Positions 7,277-13,265 of a stretch of 13,265 bases of DNA are shown here, one piece after another. How positions within the stretch are numbered: the stretch's first letter is position 1; every line of letters starts with the position of its first letter. The notes under the pieces were generated by a model. The model saw nothing but the letters and a program-made list of their open reading frames with translations. It ran no database searches and was not told the DNA's origin. This DNA comes from Clostridia bacterium. Its GTDB lineage: Bacteria; Bacillota; Clostridia; UBA1381. The position numbers and the translations under genes are program-made. The stretch covers positions 1 through 13,265 of the forward strand of contig JAFODX010000078.1 of the NCBI GenBank assembly GCA_017380475.1, read 5' to 3'.

Positions 7277-7774
7277 TTACCAGTGGAACTTTGTCAGCTG
7301 TCCCAGATTCTTTAAATTTTCAAATCCGACCTGCCTCATTGCCTCATAGACAATAATGGCAACCGAGTTTGAAAGATTAAGACTGCGTGCTTCCTCTATC
7401 ATAGGGATTCTTATGCAACGCTCTTCGTTTTTATATAACAACTCTTCGGGGAGACCTGCATCTTCTCTTCCGAAAAGTATATAGTCATTATCCGTATAAG
7501 TAACCTCGGTATATGTATGCGGTGCCTTTGTTGTCGCATAATGATACCGTGCATTCTCAGATGCAGTTTTTTCGAAAAAATCATCAAGTCCGTCATAGTA
7601 CTGAACATTCAGATACTGCCAGTAGTCAAGACCTGCTCGTTTTAGTTTTTTATCGTCTATCTCAAACGCCATCGGACGGACAAGGTGCAAACCGCAACCC
7701 GTTGCTGCACACGTTCTTGCTATATTTCCCGTGTTCTGCGGGATTCTCGGTTCGACCAGAACCACATTAAACAT
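7277..7774 (-). CDS. trmL: tRNA (cytidine/uridine-34 2'-O)-methyltransferase TrmL (SPOUT family)
   Basis: SPOUT-class methyltransferase that uses S-adenosylmethionine to 2'-O-methylate the wobble nucleotide of certain leucine tRNAs. At 165 residues it is the usual minimal length, with no extra RNA-binding domain. The three SpoU motifs are clear: PRIPQNTGNIARTCAATG (9-26) with the catalytic-region Arg20, FGREDAGLP (101-109), and IPM...SLNLSNSVAIIVYE (123-144), which forms the trefoil knot cofactor pocket. AAGGTG lies just before the ATG. It sits 17 bp after the MATE gene and 13 bp before the mutase gene. Older names for close relatives are YibK and CspR. The exact tRNA target is assumed from the family. 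Confidence 0.94.
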   Translation of the reverse strand: MFNVVLVEPRIPQNTGNIARTCAATGCGLHLVRPMAFEIDDKKLKRAGLDYWQYLNVQYYDGLDDFFEKTASENARYHYATTKAPHTYTEVTYTDNDYILFGREDAGLPEELLYKNEERCIRIPMIEEARSLNLSNSVAIIVYEAMRQVGFENLKNLGQLTKFHW

Positions 7775-7791
7775 TTAATTCACCTTCTGTA

Positions 7792-9144
7792 TTATCTTGT
7801 AAGTTTTTTTATCCATGTATAACTGTTGACTTTAAAGAACGCTGCACCGCACTTGAAAATCTGGTCTGCATTCAGGCAGAAAACCACTATAATCGGCGAC
7901 CATTCAAACACAAACGCCGCAAGATACGATACAGGCAATACTATAAGCCATATACTGATAAGGTCGTTTTTAAGTACAAACTTCGCATCTCCGCCACCAC
8001 GTACAATTCCGCAGCAGGTCGGCATCTGATACGACATACCAAAGCCTGCAACGCACAGAACAAGAATAAATGCATTGGCATAATATCTCGTTTCCTCGGA
8101 TAGGTTGTACATTTCAAGTATCGGGATACGGATTACGAACAACAGCGTTGCAAGCACTGCACCGATTATAAGGAACATAATCTGAAGCGTCTTTGTATAT
8201 TCCTTTATCTTGTCCATTGCACCTGCGCCGATTGTCTTGCCTATTATAACAGCAGTTGCCGAGCACGCACCTACCGACATTACCTTAAGTGTCTGATAAA
8301 GGCTTGTGGACACTGCATTTGCCGCAATTGCGCTGTCGCTCATATGACCGAGTATAACACTCTGAAGTGCAGTTGATACACCGAATAATGCATCCACTAT
8401 TACTATTGACCGCCCGAGACGGAAATAGTCACCAAAAAGCTTTTTATCGAACTTAAAATATTCTTTAAGTCTGATACGCAGTTTTTTATCAGCAAAGGCT
8501 ATGTAGCATATAACAGCTATAAGCTCAACAATACGTGCTGTGAGCGTTCCGATTGCCGCACCCGTAACACCAAGCTCCGGAAAGCCGAACCGTCCTTCTA
8601 TCAGGAGATAGTTTATAGAACAGTTTATAATAAGCGTGGAAAGGGAAATATAGAAGCCTATCTTTACCGTTTCCGTACTTCGCAGTGTTGCTAAAAGTAT
8701 ATTCGTCATCGCAAATACAACGTATGTGTATTTGATTATACGCAGATACTCTGCACCCTGTTCAATTATCGCCTTTGTAGGTGAGAAAAGACCCACTATA
8801 CCATCAGGCGTTATCGCAGCAGCTGTAAAAAGCAGAACTCCTGCTCCTACACCTGTTATCATTGCGGAAAGCGAAATACGTTTTATTTCATCTGTTCTGT
8901 TTTGTCCCCAGTACTGACTGCTTAAAATAACAAGCGCATTTCCGCTGCCGAGTATTATCTGCTGAAAAATAAACTGTATCTGATTGACCGCCGCAACACC
9001 GGCAAGCGAGGTTTCGCTGTATGAGCCTATCATTATATTATCGGCAAGATTAACACCCAATATAATTACATTATGCAGTACAAGCACCCAGTAGAGTGCG
9101 AAAAACTGTTTATAAAATTCTTTATCTCTTGTCATAAGTTTCAT
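7792..9144 (-). CDS. MATE family efflux transporter
   Basis: Membrane antiporter of 450 residues in the MATE (multi-antimicrobial extrusion) family, which swap Na+ or H+ for drugs, metabolites or lipid-like compounds. Length and about 12 hydrophobic segments in two homologous halves fit. The N-terminal family signature is visible in NLADNIMIGSYSETSLAGVAA (about 32-52) followed by QIILGSGNALVILSSQYWGQ (62-81). The matching half begins near ALFGVSTALQSVILGHMSDSA. The start codon overlaps the stop of the preceding permease gene by one base (TAATG) and has no good ribosome binding site, so translation is probably coupled to that gene. The coupling suggests it handles a product or stress linked to the FHA-ABC exporter. 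The substrate is unknown. Confidence 0.92.
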   Translation of the reverse strand: MKLMTRDKEFYKQFFALYWVLVLHNVIILGVNLADNIMIGSYSETSLAGVAAVNQIQFIFQQIILGSGNALVILSSQYWGQNRTDEIKRISLSAMITGVGAGVLLFTAAAITPDGIVGLFSPTKAIIEQGAEYLRIIKYTYVVFAMTNILLATLRSTETVKIGFYISLSTLIINCSINYLLIEGRFGFPELGVTGAAIGTLTARIVELIAVICYIAFADKKLRIRLKEYFKFDKKLFGDYFRLGRSIVIVDALFGVSTALQSVILGHMSDSAIAANAVSTSLYQTLKVMSVGACSATAVIIGKTIGAGAMDKIKEYTKTLQIMFLIIGAVLATLLFVIRIPILEMYNLSEETRYYANAFILVLCVAGFGMSYQMPTCCGIVRGGGDAKFVLKNDLISIWLIVLPVSYLAAFVFEWSPIIVVFCLNADQIFKCGAAFFKVNSYTWIKKLTR

Positions 9145-9995
9145 TATTTTTTCAGTTTGCGTGTAGTGAATTTAAGTGCCAGAACGCTTATTGCGAAGAA
9201 AATGGCAATAAACAAAACCATTATACCCCACGAAACTGCTGTTGAGCCGTCAAACATACCATGCTCCTCTATTGCGGTAAGCTCGGTTGTCTGTTCAGGC
9301 ATACCCATACCCGAAAGCACTTCATTGACGCCCTCTGTAATCTTTTCTCCCTCTTTTGACGGCATTATGATACCCCAAAGACTGCCGATTCTGCCGAATG
9401 ATGCCATGCCCCATTTGCTTACCGTGAGTGCGGCAAGTGCCTCGGGTGCATCAAACAGTACGCCTGCCATAAGAAGCTGTACTATCAGGAATAACGGCAT
9501 TACCGTCATTGCAACTATCGGTGTGGGAACTGCAGAGGATATTGCAAAACCCATAGCATCGGATGCGTAGATTATAAGAAATATTGTGAACATATACGAT
9601 AGCGGGTTTCCGCTTATGTACTGCGAATCGTGTACAAATATCCAGAATATTGCAAATATTATTATTGCCTGAACCAGTGAGAGGAAGAACTGGTATATGA
9701 AATGCGCCGCCATATACGAGGATGCGTGAAGTGATTTGTCAAGCTCATCCTTTACAATGTCGTTCTTTTCACGGCACACAAGCTGGATGGAGTTAAATAT
9801 TCCTACCCATATACAAACCGACACGATACAGAAAAAGCCTTTTACAGTACCGCCGTATTCTTCAAACATATCCTCGCCTATTATTGCCATTACAAGAATT
9901 GTTATTACTATTCCGATGATAATGGATACGATACTTTCTTTTTTAAGAGTACGCAAAAACTTTCGCGTATATATCATTACCTGCAGTGCTCTCAT
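9144..9995 (-). CDS. ABC-2 type (ABCG-like) exporter permease
   Basis: Membrane subunit of 283 residues that pairs with the FHA-ABC ATPase encoded just before it. About six hydrophobic segments are seen (near 24-41, 54-74, 100-122, 131-153, 157-180 and 258-276). A longer extracytoplasmic loop (about 195-250) lies before the last helix, as in ABCG exporters. The segment LVCREKNDIVKDEL (72-85) resembles the ABCG connecting-helix region (RE followed by acidic residues) that contacts the ATPase. Its ATG overlaps the ATPase stop codon by 4 bp (ATGA), and its own stop overlaps the MATE start, so three genes are tightly coupled. In Rv1747-like proteins this permease is fused to the ATPase; here it is separate. 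The substrate is unknown. Confidence 0.86.
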   Translation of the reverse strand: MRALQVMIYTRKFLRTLKKESIVSIIIGIVITILVMAIIGEDMFEEYGGTVKGFFCIVSVCIWVGIFNSIQLVCREKNDIVKDELDKSLHASSYMAAHFIYQFFLSLVQAIIIFAIFWIFVHDSQYISGNPLSYMFTIFLIIYASDAMGFAISSAVPTPIVAMTVMPLFLIVQLLMAGVLFDAPEALAALTVSKWGMASFGRIGSLWGIIMPSKEGEKITEGVNEVLSGMGMPEQTTELTAIEEHGMFDGSTAVSWGIMVLFIAIFFAISVLALKFTTRKLKK

Positions 9996-11518
9996 TTCAT
10001 ATACTCCCTTCTGAACCGTTCAACAAATTCATCGGCACGCCCGTCGCCGTTTTCAGATTTCGGATTTATGAGCTTTGTTATGTCCTTAAGCTCTTTAACT
10101 CCAAAGAAATACAACGCCTCGGGGACACTGCCCATAAACGCAAGACGGCCCACACCGTCACGGTTACTCTTGGCAAGTATTATAACCTTTGTATATATCT
10201 TCTCAGGATTGGGGTATGATGCATAGTTATGCGAAATAAGCATTACTATTTTACCCTTGCCGGACAGATTTTTCAGGTTATTCATAAGCTCCATACCACT
10301 TTTCGGGTCAAGACCTGAGTCGGGCTCGTCAAGGAAGAATATGTCGGGGTTTGTTACAACCTCGTTTGCTATCGCCGCACGACGCTGTTCACCGCCTGAG
10401 AGCTTTTTAATCTCCATTTTTGCTTTTGCGGCAAGGCCAAGCGACTCAAGAGTTTCCATTATGAACTTCTTACGCTGTGAATGGCTCATTTTGCCGTTCA
10501 TACGGAGAATTGCAGTGTCTGTTATGACATCTATCAGCCGTTCTTCTTTTCGTAACGGTAACGTCTGCGGAACATATGCAATTTTTGACGTAATCTCACT
10601 GCCCTCGGATGTGTGGTGTCCGCCAACCTTGATGTCGCCGACTATTTTGTATTTGCCGAGTACAGAGTTAATAAACGTAGACTTTCCCGCACCCGAACCG
10701 CCGATTATAAGAACAAAATCGCCCGGGTTCACTTCTGCGTGAATGTCTTTTAAGAGAGTTTTCTTACCAAGACCGTCAGCAACAGTTGTTTCTGAAATAT
10801 CCACAACCAGACCTTCGCCCGTTGCAATACCGCTGCTGTAAATAACAGTGTCCTTTTCATATACCATATATGTATCACATATTCGGATAACATCACGGTC
10901 ATTGAGCAAAACTATACCTTCAACAAACCTGTTATTGACCGCTATGCCGTTTTTACCGCCGTAGTTCTCTACATAGCATTTTCCGCCACGCATCATAATT
11001 GCACCGTGTTTTCTCGAAATATGTGCTCTGTCAAGATTTATACTGTTACGGTCCCCTCTGCCAATCGGGAAAACCGATTCGGGGTTGAGTTTTATTCTTT
11101 TCCAGTTGAAAACAGAACTGTTTGAACGGGTGAAAACCATTGTTACAGCATCCTTATGCGGTGAATCGAGTGTTTTTCTGTCTATTCTGATAACATCGCC
11201 GTCTGTAAGCTTCCAGCCGTATGTGCTTTCATCGTCTCTTTTTGCAAGACGCTTACCGTTTATGTATGTACCGTTAAGGCTGTTAAGGTCCCTGTAATAA
11301 TATTCGCCGTTAAGCACTGTTATTTCGCCGTGCATTCTTGATACTATCGGGGAATCTATTGCTATATCAGGTTCATTTTCAGGTGTTTTTCTGCCTATTA
11401 CGACAGTTCTGAACAGTTGCTCTGCCCTTATTTCACTGTTTAAATCAGAAATAATCAACAAACACGCTTTTGTTTCAGGGTTTATGAACCTGCGTGTTTC
11501 TAAATATTCACTATTCAT
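9992..11518 (-). CDS. Double FHA-domain ABC ATPase (Rv1747-like, split form)
   Basis: Predicted cytoplasmic protein (508 residues) joining phosphothreonine sensing to ATP-driven export. FHA domain 1 (about 37-115) has IGR (41-43), SRMHG (60-64) and NG (82-83). FHA domain 2 (about 147-218) has IGRGD (152-156), SRKHG (168-172) and NG (190-191). Both keep the Arg and Ser that bind phosphothreonine. The ABC domain (about 236-460) has Walker A GGSGAGKST (273-281), LSGGE (373-377), Walker B IFFLDEP (393-399) and switch His430, with ABCG-like spelling. I place the start at ATG 11518 because GGTGG (11527-11531) is 8 nt before it; a TTG at 11533 would extend it by five residues. It begins 33 bp after the kinase gene, which probably supplies the phosphorylation it reads. 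Confidence 0.93.
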   Translation of the reverse strand: MNSEYLETRRFINPETKACLLIISDLNSEIRAEQLFRTVVIGRKTPENEPDIAIDSPIVSRMHGEITVLNGEYYYRDLNSLNGTYINGKRLAKRDDESTYGWKLTDGDVIRIDRKTLDSPHKDAVTMVFTRSNSSVFNWKRIKLNPESVFPIGRGDRNSINLDRAHISRKHGAIMMRGGKCYVENYGGKNGIAVNNRFVEGIVLLNDRDVIRICDTYMVYEKDTVIYSSGIATGEGLVVDISETTVADGLGKKTLLKDIHAEVNPGDFVLIIGGSGAGKSTFINSVLGKYKIVGDIKVGGHHTSEGSEITSKIAYVPQTLPLRKEERLIDVITDTAILRMNGKMSHSQRKKFIMETLESLGLAAKAKMEIKKLSGGEQRRAAIANEVVTNPDIFFLDEPDSGLDPKSGMELMNNLKNLSGKGKIVMLISHNYASYPNPEKIYTKVIILAKSNRDGVGRLAFMGSVPEALYFFGVKELKDITKLINPKSENGDGRADEFVERFRREYMK

Positions 11519-11551
11519 TCTATCTACCACCAAAATTCATACTTTTGTATA

Positions 11552-12853
11552 TTACAGTTTTCTGTTCCTTTTAAACATTGTACCGGCAGACTTTTCCTCC
11601 GTTACCGAATCAGATGACGGACGTACTGCTGTTTCTTCCGTTTCTGATGCTTTCTTGTCAGTGAATGATTTTGACATTCTCAGTCCGCCTTTTGACGGGG
11701 TTTTTATCTCGTGCGGAGAAACCACTTTAGTTTCTTTAACCTCTGTCGGGACAACAGCTGATTTAGTCTTTTCGGTACTGTGTCCGAACGAGCCTGACAG
11801 TTTCAGTCCGACACGTTTTTCACGGGGCGGTTTTTTTGCAACCACTGTTTCAATTCTGCGTTCTGCCACGTCTTTGGAATGTGCGGCAACAGGGTCATAG
11901 TATATAATACCCTCATCACTCTCGTCTTCGTTTGCAGGAATTGTTATATATGGGTCTGCGATATATTTTTCGTGTCTGGGTTTATCAAGTGTTTCTAAAT
12001 CCTTAAGCATCTCCTCTGCATCACGGTAACGGTCAGCACTGTTATAGCTGGATGCCTTCATAACGATTTCTTTAAGCTTTTTTCTGCCGTTTGCCGGCTC
12101 ACTGAACGAATCGCCGTTAAGTCTGCGGTGAATTGCCGTACCCATATTGGCTTCTGTATCCTCAAACGGGAGCTTGTTATTGTTTAAAAACGCATACAGC
12201 ACAAGTCCGAGGCTGTATATGTCTGTAGTAACATCATATTTACCGCCCTTATCACCCTTGTACATCTCAGGTGCAACATATGCCTGCGTACCTATTTCCA
12301 TTGTGTATTTCACAGAATATTCCGAAACTATTTTTGAAATACCGAAATCGCCGAGCTTGTATCTGCCCGACCCGTCGATAAATATATTATGGGGTTTTAT
12401 GTCACGGTGGATGATTTTCTTTTTGCCGACATATATAAGTGCATTACACATATCCTTTGCAAGCTTTATAACCTCTGCTTCAGAAAGCGTTGTACGCTCA
12501 TTGATAGAGCGTAGCTTTTCCATTCTGATAAGAATATCAACACCCGAAAGTGCACCTGTATCATCAAACACCTCACGGGTAGTATCGTCATAGTATCTTA
12601 CTATGTTGGGACAGTCCGAAAGATTACGCATAATCTGAATTTCGTTGAGTATATCATTCGGGATACGCACACGGCCGTCTGATGCGGTTTTGACTTCAAT
12701 AATTTTTAATGCACATACATCTCTGCTTCCGTATGCGTTATGCTCAATCTCAAAAACGCTCGACATACCGCCTTTGCCCAGAAACTCGCCGGTATACCGC
12801 CAGTTTTCCCACAAAGGTTGATACCCTTTGAGCCTTTCTTCTACTGATTTCAT
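11552..12853 (-). CDS. Soluble eukaryotic-like Ser/Thr protein kinase
   Basis: Hanks-type kinase of 433 residues and first gene of the operon. The kinase domain (about 18-288) shows the glycine loop GKGGMSSV (26-33), ATP-anchoring K50 with E71, the catalytic loop HRDIKPHN (149-156) with D151, DFG (169-171), an activation loop with candidate phospho-sites T184 and T189, and APE (194-196). The tail (290-433) is rich in Ser, Thr, Lys and Glu, looks disordered, and has no membrane segment or PASTA repeats, unlike PrkC/PknB. Start ATG 12853 follows GGGGGA (12862-12867) by 8 nt; the longer frame would begin inside the promoter. The FHA-ABC protein encoded next is the likely main partner. The signal that activates the kinase is not evident. 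Confidence 0.95.
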   Translation of the reverse strand: MKSVEERLKGYQPLWENWRYTGEFLGKGGMSSVFEIEHNAYGSRDVCALKIIEVKTASDGRVRIPNDILNEIQIMRNLSDCPNIVRYYDDTTREVFDDTGALSGVDILIRMEKLRSINERTTLSEAEVIKLAKDMCNALIYVGKKKIIHRDIKPHNIFIDGSGRYKLGDFGISKIVSEYSVKYTMEIGTQAYVAPEMYKGDKGGKYDVTTDIYSLGLVLYAFLNNNKLPFEDTEANMGTAIHRRLNGDSFSEPANGRKKLKEIVMKASSYNSADRYRDAEEMLKDLETLDKPRHEKYIADPYITIPANEDESDEGIIYYDPVAAHSKDVAERRIETVVAKKPPREKRVGLKLSGSFGHSTEKTKSAVVPTEVKETKVVSPHEIKTPSKGGLRMSKSFTDKKASETEETAVRPSSDSVTEEKSAGTMFKRNRKL

Positions 12854-12886
12854 CCGAAAAATCCCCCACGATAACATTATAACCTT

Positions 12887-12915
12887 ATTGTACCACAAAA
12901 GTTATCTTTTGTAAA
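12887..12915 (-). promoter_or_regulatory. Sigma-A type promoter of the kinase-to-metG operon
   Basis: On the minus strand, -35 TTTACA (12915-12910), a 17-nt spacer and -10 TACAAT (12892-12887) stand about 34 nt before the kinase start codon. A second TATAAT (12881-12876) lies downstream but has no good -35 at the right distance. This is the only strong promoter I found for the eight genes down to metG. Confidence 0.75.
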
Positions 12916-12918
12916 GAA

Positions 12919-12945
12919 AAAATACGGCAAAAAATGCCGTATTTT
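12919..12945 (-). terminator. Intrinsic terminator of the right-edge gene
   Basis: In the minus-strand RNA an 11-bp perfect stem (AAAAUACGGCA with UGCCGUAUUUU, plus-strand arms 12935-12945 and 12919-12929) closes a U5 loop and is followed by more U's. It lies 12 bp after the stop codon of the right-edge gene. Its T-tract nearly touches the -35 box of the kinase promoter at 12910-12915, so one unit ends where the next begins. The A-rich opposite side could also stop plus-strand transcription. Confidence 0.88.
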
Positions 12946-12957
12946 CAATGTTTTTTC

Positions 12958-13265
12958 TTATTTTATAACTGCTTTTGCAACTCTTACGGGGTATGACTTT
13001 CCGTAAGGCTGACCTGTGAAGTCAACAGCAAGCATATTATCGCCCTGAACGAATGACAATTCCTCGTCATTATCCATCCATTTAACAGATTCGATTTCGT
13101 CCTGAACACCGCCGAACGCATAAGCACCTCTGTATTTTCCACCGACTGTTACGTTGTCGTCACCCTTGATTGCAAGGTCATAAACGAAAAGATACAAGCT
13201 CTTACCGTCTGTGCTCTTTAATGCAAAGTTCTTGCCTATTCCTGCAACTCCGCACGGTCTGCCGT
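12958..13265 (-). CDS. C-terminal end of a secreted or carbohydrate-active protein, possibly GH29 alpha-L-fucosidase
   Basis: The frame is open to the right edge, so only the last 102 residues are visible. They look like an all-beta domain: alternating short strands such as KSLYLFVYDLAIKG, NVTVGGKY, IESVKWMDNDEELSFVQGDN and a closing strand (YPVRVAKAVIK). The order of a 'lyLFVyd' strand, an 'I.sV..m..deeLsf.q.dn.L.vdf' segment and a final valine-rich strand resembles the C-terminal beta-sandwich that follows the catalytic barrel in GH29 alpha-L-fucosidases. The catalytic part is outside the window, so this is a tentative match. A TTG at 13197 could be read as a start, but it has no ribosome binding site and coding clearly continues upstream. 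The terminator at 12919-12945 follows. Confidence 0.6.
   Translation of the reverse strand, partial: GRPCGVAGIGKNFALKSTDGKSLYLFVYDLAIKGDDNVTVGGKYRGAYAFGGVQDEIESVKWMDNDEELSFVQGDNMLAVDFTGQPYGKSYPVRVAKAVIK

Noticed and set aside
7792..7830. Possible internal promoter (GATAAT) before trmL on the minus strand
   Set aside because: The only hexamer at 17 nt is TACATG, a poor -35 match, so I do not call it.
9073..9570. 165-residue plus-strand open frame
   Set aside because: Antisense shadow of the ABC permease gene; the sense frames have clear family motifs and coupled starts.
1..13265. CRISPR array, tRNA or rRNA genes, insertion sequences, prophage genes
   Set aside because: No direct-repeat array, cloverleaf, terminal inverted repeats, transposase or phage motifs were seen by eye on either strand.

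Overview
This 13.3 kb window looks chromosomal and comes from a low-to-moderate GC Gram-positive anaerobe, most likely a gut clostridium of the Ruminococcaceae/Oscillospiraceae type. The pointers are AGGAGG-like ribosome binding sites, sigma-A type promoters, U-tract terminators, a diacylglyceryl-type lipobox on the binding protein, and a YtvI-like AI-2E membrane protein. This placement is an inference from gene content; no rRNA or marker alignment was possible. Genes are tightly packed, no gap exceeds about 140 bp, and I saw no tRNA, rRNA, CRISPR array, insertion sequence or phage gene.

Layout. The left edge carries the end of a plus-strand GtrA-family membrane protein. It converges on a minus-strand amino-acid ABC importer across a shared bidirectional terminator. 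The importer reads right to left: a promoter with a short structured leader, a lipoprotein solute-binding protein, an intercistronic hairpin, a permease and an ATPase. From about 12.9 kb down to 2.9 kb, eight minus-strand genes form what looks like one operon behind a single clear promoter: a Ser/Thr protein kinase, a double-FHA ABC ATPase, its ABCG-type permease, a MATE exporter, the tRNA methyltransferase TrmL, an archaeal-type phosphoglycerate mutase (or proposed homoserine kinase), an AI-2E/YtvI-like protein and methionyl-tRNA synthetase. The genes are 4 to 33 bp apart or overlap, and I found no convincing internal terminator. At the right edge is the C-terminal end of a further minus-strand gene, possibly a GH29 alpha-L-fucosidase, followed by its own terminator.

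How they work together. The kinase, FHA-ABC and permease resemble the mycobacterial PknF/Rv1747 arrangement, in which a kinase phosphorylates threonines that FHA domains read to control an exporter. The next gene, a MATE exporter, is translationally coupled to the permease. The rest of the operon is translation and central metabolism.

The most unusual item is the solute-binding protein at 1984-2775. Its two SBP_bac_3 blocks are in swapped order: the segment that normally forms the C-terminal part of the protein comes first and the normal N-terminal part comes last. It reads as an intact, naturally circularly permuted amino-acid-binding protein with its ligand-binding residues kept.

Several start codons given here are shorter than the longest open frames. 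They were chosen because a ribosome binding site sits correctly spaced in front of them and because the longer versions run into promoters or a terminator hairpin.
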